In this document: positions 55,282-64,000 of the stretch, piece after piece
How the letters are laid out: each line of letters opens with the position of its first letter
Numbering within the stretch: position 1 is the first letter of the stretch
Source: Verrucomicrobiota bacterium
GTDB lineage: Bacteria; Verrucomicrobiota; Verrucomicrobiia; Opitutales; Opitutaceae
DNA length: 64,000 nt
Assembly (NCBI GenBank): GCA_016871775.1
Contig: VHCI01000002.1
Span: forward strand, 1-64,000
Direction: 5' to 3'
Notes under the pieces: generated by a model
Databases searched by the model: none
What the model was told of the DNA's origin: nothing
What the model saw: the letters and a program-made list of their open reading frames with translations, nothing else
Made by a program: the position numbers and the translations under genes

Positions 55282-56403
55282 ATGCTGAAAAAGTTTCTCC
55301 TCCTGCTCACAGTGTTCGTGGGCGTGTCGCTCGTGCTCGGCGCGGCCAAGGCGAGCCAGATCAAGAAACTCGCCGGTGCCCCGCGCATAATGCCGCCAGC
55401 GGGGGTGTCCGCGGTCGTCGCGCGGACCGAGGAGTGGAGCTCGTCCCTCCACGCGATCGGCACGCTGGCCCCGGTGGCCGGGATGACGGTCGCCGCGGAC
55501 GCGGACGGCATCGTGGTTCGGGTCGCCGTCGAGAACGGGGCGGCGGTGCGCGCCGGGGACCTTTTGGTGGAGCTGGACAGCTCAGTCGAGCGGGCGCAGC
55601 GGGAGGCCGCGCGGGCCCGGGCGGAGTTGGCGCGTGTCAACATCACCCGCCAAGAGGAACTGTGGCGGCGTAAAGCGATCGCGAAGCTCGAGTACGACAC
55701 CGCAGTCGCCGCCTGCAAGCAGGCGGAGGCGGACGTCGCGGCGCTAGACGCGGTGATCGCGAAGAAGCAAGTGCGGGCGCCCTTCGCGGGGCGCGCCGGA
55801 ATCCGATTGGTGAATCCGGGGCAGTACGTGGGGCGCGGGGCTCCCTTGCTTCCGCTGCAGCAGCTGGACCCGATGTACGTGAACTTCAGCATCCCGCAGC
55901 GGCATCTGCCCGACCTCGCGCTCGGGCGCCGGGTCGCGCTCCGGGTGGACGCCTTTCCCGACGCGTCCCCGTCGGGCGAGATCACGGCGATCAACGCTAC
56001 CGTGGACGCGGCCACGCGGAACATCACCGTGCAGGCCACGGTGGCCAACCCGGGAGAGAAGCTGCGGGCGGGAATGTTCGTGCGCGTCGAAGTCGAGCTG
56101 GCCGAGGCGAAGGCGTTGATCGTCGTGCCGGCCACGGCCGTGGCCTATGCGCCTTACGGCAATTCGGTCTTCATCGTGGAGAGGATGAAGGGGCCGGACG
56201 ACCAGGAGTACCTTGGCGTGCGACAGCAGTTCATCGAGGTGGCCGTCCATCGTGGCGACTTGGTGGCCGTAAAGGGCGGTGTGAAGGCGGGCGAGCAGGT
56301 GGTGACCGCGGGAGTCTTCAAGCTCCGCCACGGGGCCCCGGTGCAGGTGAACAACGCAAACCAGCCGCCGGCGAGCGCGAATCCGCGCCCGGCCAATTCC
56401 TGA
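55282..56403 (+). CDS. RND efflux periplasmic adaptor subunit (membrane fusion protein)
   Basis: 373 residues from ATG 55282 (MLKKFLLLLTVFVGVSLVLG, an N-terminal anchor or signal); the tracked start at 55180 lies inside tkt. The lipoyl half-motifs are VAADADGIVVRVAVENGAAV and KKQVRAPFAGRAGIRLVNPG, with an alpha-hairpin between (AQREAARARAELARVNITRQ). Then comes the beta-barrel domain (ALRVDAFPDASPSGEITAIN). It bridges the permease and TolC in the periplasm. It heads an adaptor-permease-TolC operon and lies 19 bp before the permease gene. Confidence 0.93.
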   Translation: MLKKFLLLLTVFVGVSLVLGAAKASQIKKLAGAPRIMPPAGVSAVVARTEEWSSSLHAIGTLAPVAGMTVAADADGIVVRVAVENGAAVRAGDLLVELDSSVERAQREAARARAELARVNITRQEELWRRKAIAKLEYDTAVAACKQAEADVAALDAVIAKKQVRAPFAGRAGIRLVNPGQYVGRGAPLLPLQQLDPMYVNFSIPQRHLPDLALGRRVALRVDAFPDASPSGEITAINATVDAATRNITVQATVANPGEKLRAGMFVRVEVELAEAKALIVVPATAVAYAPYGNSVFIVERMKGPDDQEYLGVRQQFIEVAVHRGDLVAVKGGVKAGEQVVTAGVFKLRHGAPVQVNNANQPPASANPRPANS

Positions 56404-56422
56404 GAACCGAGCCCGCCCGCCG

Positions 56423-59400
56423 ATGCAAGAGCGCAGCTTCACCGATGTTTTCATCCGCAGGCCGGTGGTGGCCCTCGTGGTCAACATCACGCTGCTGGTG
56501 CTCGGGATCGTTTCTTTCTACCAGCTGAACACGCGGCAGTACCCGCGGAGCGACAGCGCGGTGGTCAAGATCAGCACGGTCTACTTCGGTGCCAGCGCCG
56601 AGACCGTGCGCGGCTACATCACGACCCAGCTGGAGCGGGTCGTCGCCAGCGCCGATGGCATAGAATACATCGAGTCGGAGAGCCGGGCGGGCTTCAGCCT
56701 GATCAACGTCTACCTGCGCCTGAACTACGACACGAACGCCGCACTGGCGCAGATCAGCGCGAAGATCGACCAGGTTCGCAGCGAGCTGCCCCCGGAGGCC
56801 GAGTCGCCGACAATCAGCGTCGAGACCAGCGACAACCAGTTCGCGTCGATGTACATCAGCTTCTACGGGGACCAGCTCGCCCCCAACCAAGTCACCGACT
56901 ACCTCAACCGGATGGTTCAGCCGGCTCTCTCCGCGGTCAAGGGGGTGCAGCGAGCGGACATTTTGGGTGGCCGGGTGTTCGCGATGCGGGTCTGGCTAAA
57001 GCCCGACGCCCTCGCGGCCCACGGGATCAGCCCGGCGGAGGTGCGGCAGGCGCTTGCCAGCAATAACGCGCTCGCGGCGGTGGGCTCCACGAAGGGGACG
57101 ACGCTCTCGATGAGCCTGGTCGCGAACACGGATCTGCGCAGCGCGGCCGAATTCCGCGAGCTCGTGGTCGCGCGCCGCGGTGACACCATCGTGCGGCTGG
57201 CCGACGTGGCGGAAGTGGTCCTTGGCGCTGAGAGCTACGACGACGAAGTCCGTTTCGCGGGCGAGAGCGCGACCTTCATGGGGATCTGGGTGCTCCCCAC
57301 TGAGAGCACGGCGGAGGTGGTCAAGCGGGTCCGGGCGCTGCTGCCGACGATCGAACGCGACCTGCCCGGGGGTCTGCGGATGCGCGTGGGTTACGACGCG
57401 ACCAAGTACATCGACGACGCTCTACGCGAGATCCTGCGCACTCTGCTTGAGACGCTTGTCATCGTGACCGTGGTGATCTTCCTGTTCCTTGGCTCATTCC
57501 GCTCCGTGATCATCCCGCTTGTCGCGATGCCGCTCTCGCTGCTCGGCGCGCTGGCGATGATGCTGGCCTTCGGTTTCACCCTCAATCTGCTCACCCTGCT
57601 CGCGGTGGTGCTCGCGGTGGGCATTGTGGTCGACGACGCGATCGTGGTGGTCGAGAACGTGGAACGGCACATCCGGGCTGGCCGGACGCCGTCCGATGCC
57701 GCGCTGCACGGGGCCCGGGAACTGGTCGGACCGGTGATCGCGATGACGATCACCCTCGCCGCGGTTTACGCGCCGATCGCGTTCCAGGGCGGCCTCACCG
57801 GTGCGCTGTTCCGCGAGTTCGCGCTGACCCTCGCGGGCGCCGTGGCCATCTCCGGCTTCGTGGCCCTCACGCTCTCGCCGATGATGAGCGCCCAACTGCT
57901 GCGCGGCGGCGCTTACGGGGAGCACGGGCTCGCCGGCCTGACCAACCGCCTGTTCGACCGCCTGCGGGACGCCTACGAGGGCGTGGTGGGTATGATGCTC
58001 GCTCCGCGCGCTGACCGTGGCGCGGCTTGGACCCTAGCGGCGTGGTCCCTCATTGCTTGGCTCCCGCTGTGGCCCGTCGTGGCCGGCGCGGTGTGGCTCC
58101 TGTTCGGGACGGACGGGGTCAAGGCGGCCGCGATACCCGCCGCGGCCGGCCTCCTCGGGGCCAGCGTGTTCGGCGCGGTCCTGATCTTCGCTTTCGACCT
58201 TGCGCTCGGCCGCCGTTACCGTGCGGCGCAGGTTGTGCTGGCCGGCTCAATGCTGCTCACGGCGCTGCTTGCGCCCTTCTTCCAGTTTGCCCAAAGCGAG
58301 CTCGCGCCCAAGGAGGATCAGGGTGTCGTCTTCAGCATTTTGGTCCCATCGCCCACGGCCACCATCGAGCAGAACTCCGTCTACGCCCGCGAGGTGCAAA
58401 AGATCTACGAGTCTGTGCCTGAGTATGACGCTTCGTTCCAACTGACCTCCGCCAACTTCGGGATCTCCGGGATGATCCTCAAGCCGTGGTCGGAGCGCCG
58501 GCGGACGTCCGTCGCGATCGGGGATTCCCTGCAGGCACCCGCGGCCGCGGTCGCCGGGGTGAACGTCATCGTCAACACCCCGGATCCCCTGCCCGCGGGC
58601 GGGCAGTTTCCGATCGAGTTCGTGCTCCGCTCGACCGCGGAGCACCGCGAGATGCTGGAAGTGGCCCAGCAGCTGGTGATCCACGCCAACACCCAAGCCC
58701 CTGGCGCGGGCGGCCCGCCGGTGTTCTATTTCGCGGACAAAGACCTGAAGTTCGACCTGCCGCAGGCGGAGATCGAGATCGACCGGGAGAAGGTCGCCGC
58801 GATGGGCCTGAGTCTGGTCGACGTTGCTCGCGACCTCGGCTCGATGTTGGGTGGCGGCTATGTCAATCGCTTCGTCAACGACGGCCGCAGCTACCGCGTC
58901 ATTCCCCAAGTCGAGCGCGGCCAGCGGCTCAACCCGGAGCAGTTGTTGAATTACCATATTCGCGGCCCGCAGGGGCAGTTGATCCCGCTGGGAACGATCG
59001 CCTCGATCCGCGAGACGGTGCAGCCCCGCTCCCTCAACCGGTTCCAGCAGCTCAACTCGGTCAAGATCACGGGGGTGGGGCCAAGTATCGACGCGGCGCT
59101 GCGGAAGCTGGAGGCAAAGGCGACGGAGATCCTCCCAGCGGGCTATTCGATTGATTTCGGCGGACAGTCGCGCCAGCTGCGGACCGAGGGCAAGGCGCTG
59201 GGCAAGGCGGCGCTGCTCGCGGTGCTGCTCATCTTCCTCGTGCTCGCGGCGCAGTTCAACAGCTTCCGCGATCCCTTCATCATCCTGCTCGGCTCCGTGC
59301 CGCTTGCGATCGTCGCGGCGATGCTGCCCGTGTTTCTGGGCGCGAGCTCGCTCAACATCTACTCGCAGATCGGGCTGATCACCTTGGTGGGCCTGATCTC

Positions 59401-59716
59401 CAAGAACGGGATTCTGATCGTGGAGTTCGCCAACGGGCTCCAGCGCGAGGGGTTGGGGAAGCTTGAGGCGATTCGCCGGGCTTCCGCCACGCGCCTTCGG
59501 CCGGTGCTGATGACCTCCGCCGCCACGGTTTTTGGGCACCTGATGCTCATCTTCGTCACAGGCCCCGGCGCCGCCTCGCGCAACAGCATCGGCTGGGTGC
59601 TGGTGATCGGGATGGCGGTCGGGACCATCTTCACACTCTTCGTCGTCCCCGCCTTCTACGCGCTGATCGCCCGGGAGCTCGCGCCTCGCCCGGCCGCGTC
59701 CACTCCTTTCGCATGA
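56423..59716 (+). CDS. RND multidrug-type efflux permease with extra membrane segments
   Basis: 1,097 residues of the HAE-type RND family (AcrB/MexF-like). The N-terminus is TDVFIRRPVVALVVNITLLV. Helix 4 has the proton-relay motif VVLAVGIVVDDAIVVVENVE, and FGASAETVRGYITTQLERVV and NGILIVEFANGLQREGLGKL are also typical. Between helix 6 and helix 7 (about residues 520-635) it carries an extra hydrophobic stretch: AWTLAAWSLIAWLPLWPVVA and AIPAAAGLLGASVFGAVLIF precede the normal helix 7, which explains the length above the usual 1,030-1,050. Substrates cannot be inferred. The stop overlaps the TolC start (ATGA). Confidence 0.94.
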   Translation: MQERSFTDVFIRRPVVALVVNITLLVLGIVSFYQLNTRQYPRSDSAVVKISTVYFGASAETVRGYITTQLERVVASADGIEYIESESRAGFSLINVYLRLNYDTNAALAQISAKIDQVRSELPPEAESPTISVETSDNQFASMYISFYGDQLAPNQVTDYLNRMVQPALSAVKGVQRADILGGRVFAMRVWLKPDALAAHGISPAEVRQALASNNALAAVGSTKGTTLSMSLVANTDLRSAAEFRELVVARRGDTIVRLADVAEVVLGAESYDDEVRFAGESATFMGIWVLPTESTAEVVKRVRALLPTIERDLPGGLRMRVGYDATKYIDDALREILRTLLETLVIVTVVIFLFLGSFRSVIIPLVAMPLSLLGALAMMLAFGFTLNLLTLLAVVLAVGIVVDDAIVVVENVERHIRAGRTPSDAALHGARELVGPVIAMTITLAAVYAPIAFQGGLTGALFREFALTLAGAVAISGFVALTLSPMMSAQLLRGGAYGEHGLAGLTNRLFDRLRDAYEGVVGMMLAPRADRGAAWTLAAWSLIAWLPLWPVVAGAVWLLFGTDGVKAAAIPAAAGLLGASVFGAVLIFAFDLALGRRYRAAQVVLAGSMLLTALLAPFFQFAQSELAPKEDQGVVFSILVPSPTATIEQNSVYAREVQKIYESVPEYDASFQLTSANFGISGMILKPWSERRRTSVAIGDSLQAPAAAVAGVNVIVNTPDPLPAGGQFPIEFVLRSTAEHREMLEVAQQLVIHANTQAPGAGGPPVFYFADKDLKFDLPQAEIEIDREKVAAMGLSLVDVARDLGSMLGGGYVNRFVNDGRSYRVIPQVERGQRLNPEQLLNYHIRGPQGQLIPLGTIASIRETVQPRSLNRFQQLNSVKITGVGPSIDAALRKLEAKATEILPAGYSIDFGGQSRQLRTEGKALGKAALLAVLLIFLVLAAQFNSFRDPFIILLGSVPLAIVAAMLPVFLGASSLNIYSQIGLITLVGLISKNGILIVEFANGLQREGLGKLEAIRRASATRLRPVLMTSAATVFGHLMLIFVTGPGAASRNSIGWVLVIGMAVGTIFTLFVVPAFYALIARELAPRPAASTPFA

Positions 59717-61047
59717 CCTCGTCCCGCCTCCCGCTGTTCCGGGCCCTGCGCCGCGCCGCAGCGGCCCTTGTCTCCGCGTCGCTGTCGGCCGCGCCGGCCC
59801 TGCCGCCGGGCCCGCTTGACCTCGCGGCCGCGCTGCGGTTCGCGCTGGACCATAACCTTGCGATCCAGCAGGCGCGCGAACGGATCCGGCAGCAGGACGG
59901 CGTGATGCTCGAGGTCGCGGCCCGCCGACTGCCGTCCGTGGGCGCGTCGACGCTTTACCAGCGCAACGACCCCGACGTTTCCCAGGGCTTTCCCGCCTCC
60001 GGGCAGGCCTGGCAGCTGAGCCTAACGGCGGCTCAGGTGGTGTACTCCGCCGGCGCCGTGCCCGCCGCAGTGCAGGCTTCCAAGCTGACCCGCGACGCGG
60101 CGACGCTCGAGCTTCAGGCGGTGATCAACGCCGCTCTCCTGCAGGTGCGGTCGGCCTTCCTCGAGGTGCTGCTCGCGCGCGAACAGATCAAGGTCCAGGA
60201 GTCGAACCTGGAGTTGCTTCGGGAGCAGTTGCGGACCGTTTCGGACCGTCACCAAGCCGGCACGGTTTCGAGCTTCGAGAAGCTCCGCGCCGAGGTCGCC
60301 GTTGCGAACGCTCAGGTGCCCCTGATCACCGCGCGCAACGCGCTCCGCCTCGCCGGGGAGAATCTGCGTCTCGCCCTGGGGCTCGTTTCCGCGCCGGGAT
60401 CGGGCCGCCCGGAGCTGGAGGTCATTGGTTCGCTCGCCTTCGCGCCGCAGAAGTTCGATCGCGCCGCGGTCCTTGAGGCGGCCCGGGCGCAGCGCCCCGA
60501 CCTGCAGCGGCTGGCGAAGCTCGCCGGCGCGCGGGAAGAGGGCATCACCACGGCCCGCTCCGGGCGCTACCCGAATGTCGCCGCCTTCGGGGGCTTGACC
60601 CTGCGCAAGGGGCCGACGTCCCAGTTCGGGGATTCCAACCACGGCTGGCTCCTCGGGGTGCAGTCCCAGTGGGACATCTTCGACGGCCGCGCCACGCGGG
60701 GGCGGGAACTCCAGGCGCGCTCCGCCCTGCACCAGACCCGGCTGCTGCTGGCGGAGGCGGAACTCGCGGTCGATGTGGAAGTCAGCCGCGCCCACTCGGG
60801 CTGGCAGCAGGCCTCAGAGCTGGCGGACGCCTCGGCCCGGGTGGTCGAACAGGCCAACGAGGCGGTCCGCCTCGCCAACGCGCGCTACGAGGCGGGCTCC
60901 GGCACGCAACTCGACGTGCTTTCCGCCCAAGTCGAGCTGACTACGGCCCGCACCAACCAGATCCAGGCTTTCTACCAGTACAACGTCGCGGTCGCGGCCC
61001 TGCGGAAGGCGATGGGGCAGGCGGATGAGCTGATCGCGCGGCCTTGA
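59713..61047 (+). CDS. TolC family outer-membrane efflux protein
   Basis: 444 residues with a signal peptide (LRRAAAALVSASLSAAPALP). The two OEP repeats are visible. LDLAAALRFALDHNLAIQQARERI opens the first, and AAVLEAARAQRPDLQRLAKLA with VEVSRAHSGWQQASELADAS the second, the paired helix pattern of TolC-type channels. It forms the outer-membrane exit duct for the RND pump. It overlaps the permease by 4 bp and is followed by a 91-bp gap. Confidence 0.93.
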   Translation: MTSSRLPLFRALRRAAAALVSASLSAAPALPPGPLDLAAALRFALDHNLAIQQARERIRQQDGVMLEVAARRLPSVGASTLYQRNDPDVSQGFPASGQAWQLSLTAAQVVYSAGAVPAAVQASKLTRDAATLELQAVINAALLQVRSAFLEVLLAREQIKVQESNLELLREQLRTVSDRHQAGTVSSFEKLRAEVAVANAQVPLITARNALRLAGENLRLALGLVSAPGSGRPELEVIGSLAFAPQKFDRAAVLEAARAQRPDLQRLAKLAGAREEGITTARSGRYPNVAAFGGLTLRKGPTSQFGDSNHGWLLGVQSQWDIFDGRATRGRELQARSALHQTRLLLAEAELAVDVEVSRAHSGWQQASELADASARVVEQANEAVRLANARYEAGSGTQLDVLSAQVELTTARTNQIQAFYQYNVAVAALRKAMGQADELIARP

Positions 61048-61138
61048 GCCGGGCTGGACGTTTCGTCGTCCGCAGGGCAGCTAGGGGGGTGGTATCCCTT
61101 GGCCTCCGCCGTGGGGCCCGCTTCTCCGCTCCCGCCCG

Positions 61139-63994
61139 ATGAGAAATACGCGCGTTTCCCTCCTGCTGCTCGCGGCGCTTGGCTTGGCGGCGTTGGGGGC
61201 GGCGCTGACGCCCGTGGTCCAGTCCGGGATTGTCCGGCAGCTTTTGCGACGCGCGCTCGATCCGGCGGTGGAGCTCGGCTCCGCCCGGATCGGCTGGAAC
61301 GGAGGCGTGCGGGTGCGGGAGCTGCGGTGGTGGAATTCATCACTGCGGCTGGCGGTCGCGGAAGCTGAAGTTCGCCTCCGTCCCGCCAGCCTGCTGGGCA
61401 AGGGTAAGCCGAGGTTCCGCACGGTCCTCCTGCGCGGGTGTGTTGTGGAGCCGCTGGCTCCGGTGGGGACCGCGGAAACCTGGCGGGAGCAGCTCCGGGC
61501 GGGGCTAGCGGCGGCCTTGGCCCCGGCGCGCCTCGAGGCGGACGGGGAGATCCGGTTGCTTGCTTCGACCGGGGTGATCGCGTTCCAAGCCGTAGGAGGG
61601 GGCGCGTCTCCCGGTCGTAACCGGGTTTTGCGCGGCGAGTTCAACTTCCGGCCGGAGGGGTCGGTCCTTCCGATCGTGGAGGCAAGGCTTCGGGTGGAGG
61701 CAATTGGTGATGGGGCGGAGGCGTCGCTACGCGCAGAGGGGGTGGCGGCGGTGCGCGGGCAGGGCTGGCCCCGGGACTTGAATGTGGCCGGGGAGCTGAC
61801 GGAACCTCTGGCTGCGGGCGGGGGCGCTTGGGCGCTCCGGGTCCGCGCCGCGGACCGGGAAATCGCGCGGTTCACGGGGACGTCACCGGCCGCGCGGGCG
61901 GAGTGGCGGGGCCGCTGGTGGGCGGATTTCGGCGACGAGGAGCTGGCGCCGTTTTTCCCCGAGCTGCGCCGATCCGGAGACCGCATCTTGGGAGAGGGGC
62001 AACTGAGTTGGTCGCCCGGATCCGGGTTGGTCGCGGTGCGGGGGACGGCCGCAGCGGAACTGGGAGCCTCCGCGCGGGCGCATGCGCTCCTCGCGCGCCT
62101 CGGAGTGACCGGTGGGGACGCGGAATTCGACTTTCGGGCCGGCCCGCGGGTGTGGGCGTTCGAAAGCCTGGCCGTGCGCCTGCGGGCGGGAGGCGCGCCG
62201 CCGGTGCTGCGGCTCACGGCCCGTCAGCCTTGGGCGGTCGACTGGAGGGCGCGCTCCCTCCAAGCGCGGGACCCGGAAGCGGACGTAATCGGTTTGGAGG
62301 TAATCGACTTCACCCTGCCGCCGCTTCCGCTGGGGGGGATCACGCTTGGCGGCGGGCCGATCCGGGGACGTCTGGTCGGCCGGGTCAGCGCGGGCGGTTT
62401 GGCGCTCCGCACGGAGGACGGCCTGCAGGCCTCTGAACTCTTTGTCGTAGCCGGAGAGGGGCGGCGGGTCGGGAATCTGGCTATGACCCTCCAAGGAGGG
62501 TTACGCGTTGCCCCTGAGGGATGGAGCGCGGAAGTGGACGAGATGAGGCTCCGCGGGAACGGGGGAGAGTTCGCGGTGCTCGAGGCGAAGGGCGGGCGCC
62601 TGACCGGCGAGCGGGAATCCTGGAAGGTGGCAGGCCGGGGCCGGGTCGAACTCCCGGCGGCTGTCGCCCTGCTTGCGGGCGGGCGCGGCGGCGTGCTGAC
62701 GGCGGGGGTCCTAGAGGTGGACGCGGGTGCGACTGGCGGCACGGTGACGGCGCTCCACGCGCACGTTCGGGCTTCCGGCCTGAGGGCAACGACGGAGTTG
62801 CCGGACCTGCGGCTCGACGCCCGGGTCGATCGTGAGTACTCGGGGCGGCTGAAGTTCCACGTGCCGCTGGAGGCGGGGTCCGGCCCGAACCTGTCCCGAG
62901 TGCTGCTCGCGGGCGCGTTGGAGCCGGCCGCCAGCGCGGGCGGGCACCTCGAGCTCGAGGTGACGGGGCCGCGACTCGACTTCCCGGCACTGGGGAGATT
63001 CCGACCGTTGTTCGCCGGCAAGGATCCCGTTCCGGGAAACGCGGCGCCGTGGGCCGGTTGGTCGGGCACCCTGAGGGTCCGGATTGACGAGTTGGTGGCC
63101 GAAGCGGGCGCACCCTGGCGCCAGACAAGGGCGCGACTCCGGTTCGACGAAGCGATGGTGCAGGCGGACGAGCTTGAGTCCGTCCTTGAGGGCGCTGCGA
63201 GCCTGCGGGCGAGCGGGAGCCTGAGCCGCGCGCCGGATGATAACGGAAGCTACCGCCTCCAGGCGGCTGTGGTGCTGCGTGACTGGAGTCCTGGTGGCCA
63301 CGAGGGCCAGCCGGGCTGGTTTTCCGGCAAACTCGACCTCGCGGGCTCCCTGCGCTCCCGTGGGACGGACCTTGAGGTCCTGAGGGCGGCGTTGGAGGGA
63401 GAGGTGCATCTGGTCTCGCGCGGCGGGACGCTTCGACTGTTTCCGGTCAACTTGCCGTCCGCGCCCGCGGGTTCCGGCCGGGTGGCTGAGATCCTCGCGG
63501 CGGCGGGAGGCGCGCTAGAGTCGCTAGGCGCGCGCCGCGAGCCCCCGCTGTCGCGCGGCCGAGCGGTAGCGGAACTTTCGTCCGTCCTGCATCCGCTCGC
63601 GTTCGACCAACTCAGCGTGGTCGCGGCCCGCGATGCCGCCGGCAACATCAGCTTGCGTCACCTCGTGGTGCTCACGCCCGAGCTGCGGCTTACGGGGGGA
63701 GGCAACCTCCTGGGACAACCGGTGAGTGGCTTTCTCGAAGGCTCCCTGGCCCTCGAACTTCAGCTTCGCGCGCGGGGGCGGCCGGCCGAGTTGCTCCGGG
63801 GGCTCGGGGCGCTCGACGAGGTGCCCGACGAATGGGGTTATGCCGCCGCCGGTTTGCCCCTGCGGGTGCGCGGCTCCCTCGCTCGGCCGGACGCCAGTGA
63901 TCTGGGCGTGCGCCTCGCTGCGCTGGCTCTGGAGCGTAACTCGATCTCCGAGCGCGCCGCCGGCTGGTTCAACCGCATCCGCCGGGCAAAATGA
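61139..63994 (+). CDS. AsmA-like family protein
   Basis: 951 residues. One N-terminal transmembrane segment (VSLLLLAALGLAALGAALTPV) is followed by a very long beta-rich chain typical of AsmA/TamB-like bridging proteins, with repeats such as GSARIGWNGGVRVRELRWWN and a C-terminal AsmA-like region. The C-terminal part includes LSSVLHPLAFDQLSVVAARD and LRHLVVLTPELRLTGGGNLL. Such proteins carry phospholipid between membranes or affect outer-membrane assembly. Assignment rests on the overall layout, since no single motif is decisive. The stop (TGA 63992-63994) overlaps an ATG at 63991. Confidence 0.75.
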   Translation: MRNTRVSLLLLAALGLAALGAALTPVVQSGIVRQLLRRALDPAVELGSARIGWNGGVRVRELRWWNSSLRLAVAEAEVRLRPASLLGKGKPRFRTVLLRGCVVEPLAPVGTAETWREQLRAGLAAALAPARLEADGEIRLLASTGVIAFQAVGGGASPGRNRVLRGEFNFRPEGSVLPIVEARLRVEAIGDGAEASLRAEGVAAVRGQGWPRDLNVAGELTEPLAAGGGAWALRVRAADREIARFTGTSPAARAEWRGRWWADFGDEELAPFFPELRRSGDRILGEGQLSWSPGSGLVAVRGTAAAELGASARAHALLARLGVTGGDAEFDFRAGPRVWAFESLAVRLRAGGAPPVLRLTARQPWAVDWRARSLQARDPEADVIGLEVIDFTLPPLPLGGITLGGGPIRGRLVGRVSAGGLALRTEDGLQASELFVVAGEGRRVGNLAMTLQGGLRVAPEGWSAEVDEMRLRGNGGEFAVLEAKGGRLTGERESWKVAGRGRVELPAAVALLAGGRGGVLTAGVLEVDAGATGGTVTALHAHVRASGLRATTELPDLRLDARVDREYSGRLKFHVPLEAGSGPNLSRVLLAGALEPAASAGGHLELEVTGPRLDFPALGRFRPLFAGKDPVPGNAAPWAGWSGTLRVRIDELVAEAGAPWRQTRARLRFDEAMVQADELESVLEGAASLRASGSLSRAPDDNGSYRLQAAVVLRDWSPGGHEGQPGWFSGKLDLAGSLRSRGTDLEVLRAALEGEVHLVSRGGTLRLFPVNLPSAPAGSGRVAEILAAAGGALESLGARREPPLSRGRAVAELSSVLHPLAFDQLSVVAARDAAGNISLRHLVVLTPELRLTGGGNLLGQPVSGFLEGSLALELQLRARGRPAELLRGLGALDEVPDEWGYAAAGLPLRVRGSLARPDASDLGVRLAALALERNSISERAAGWFNRIRRAK

Positions 63995-64000
63995 CCGCCG
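63991..64000 (+). CDS. Possible start of the next gene, truncated by the window edge
   Basis: ATGACCGCCG begins on the stop of the AsmA-like gene (4-bp ATGA overlap, common in this window). Only three codons (MTA) are visible, so the product is unknown. Confidence 0.35.

Noticed and set aside
54747-56135. Minus-strand 462-residue ORF
   Set aside because: Antisense to tkt and the RND adaptor; Ser/Ala/Arg-rich with no motif.

Overview
This 64 kb window is a GC-rich bacterial chromosome segment that is almost wholly coding. I place it in the phylum Verrucomicrobiota, probably Opitutales/Opitutaceae. The reasons are a Minf_1886-type protein (a family I know from Planctomycetes and Verrucomicrobia), a tandem-duplicated UvrA of the kind known from Chlamydiae in the same superphylum, many Tat or Sec exported proteins, and outer-membrane barrels ending in a C-terminal Phe. 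The cell is diderm: the window holds a tripartite RND/TolC pump, LPS-heptose enzymes, a LolA-like protein and AsmA-like proteins. I found no tRNA, rRNA, CRISPR array, insertion sequence, integrase or phage gene. No gene-free stretch exceeds about 200 bp, the longest being 26878-27077. Several tracked ORFs begin at GTG or TTG printed as M, or start too early, so I re-chose starts where signal peptides, overlaps or domain edges allowed.

Layout. 1-7.4 kb (minus): a truncated oligopeptide-binding protein, a terminator, rplU-rpmA, a family 9 glycosyltransferase, a DUF3108 protein, a fused metallo-beta-lactamase exonuclease/ATP-dependent DNA ligase, a zinc-ribbon membrane protein and an AI-2E family permease. 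7.5-16 kb: a beta-barrel-like exported protein, an over-long IspH, a ComM/YifB ATPase behind a structured leader, a small conserved protein, a metallophosphoesterase, a LolA-like protein, rpmG, a small protein and Mrp. 16-20 kb (plus): a TolB-like propeller, an exported chorismate mutase-cyclohexadienyl dehydratase fusion, and recN.

20-27 kb (minus) is a four-gene operon of DUF1302 barrel, DUF1329 periplasmic protein, YCF48-like propeller and RND/MMPL permease, which reads as a trans-envelope transport system. 27-34 kb holds exported enzymes (N,N-dimethylformamidase-like, hydroxypyruvate isomerase-like, Mn-type superoxide dismutase), a Fur-family regulator, the Minf_1886 protein and a fused M16 peptidase. 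34-39.6 kb (minus) runs from a M24 peptidase through hldA-gmhB-fpg-tlyA-nadK with overlapping or nearly touching ends, then an EF-hand protein and a terminator. 39.6-47 kb: a DUF192 lipoprotein, a small unknown, a Nudix hydrolase and the 1,876-residue UvrA.

47-51.5 kb: a decayed DeoR regulator coupled to a glycosyltransferase, lpdA and ychF. 51.5-55 kb (plus): rpsP-trmD-rplS without rimM, then transketolase. 55-64 kb (plus): RND adaptor, RND permease with extra membrane segments, TolC, and an AsmA-like protein whose stop overlaps the start of a gene leaving the window.

The main themes are envelope biogenesis and transport, DNA repair (UvrA, RecN, Fpg, exonuclease-ligase) and translation.
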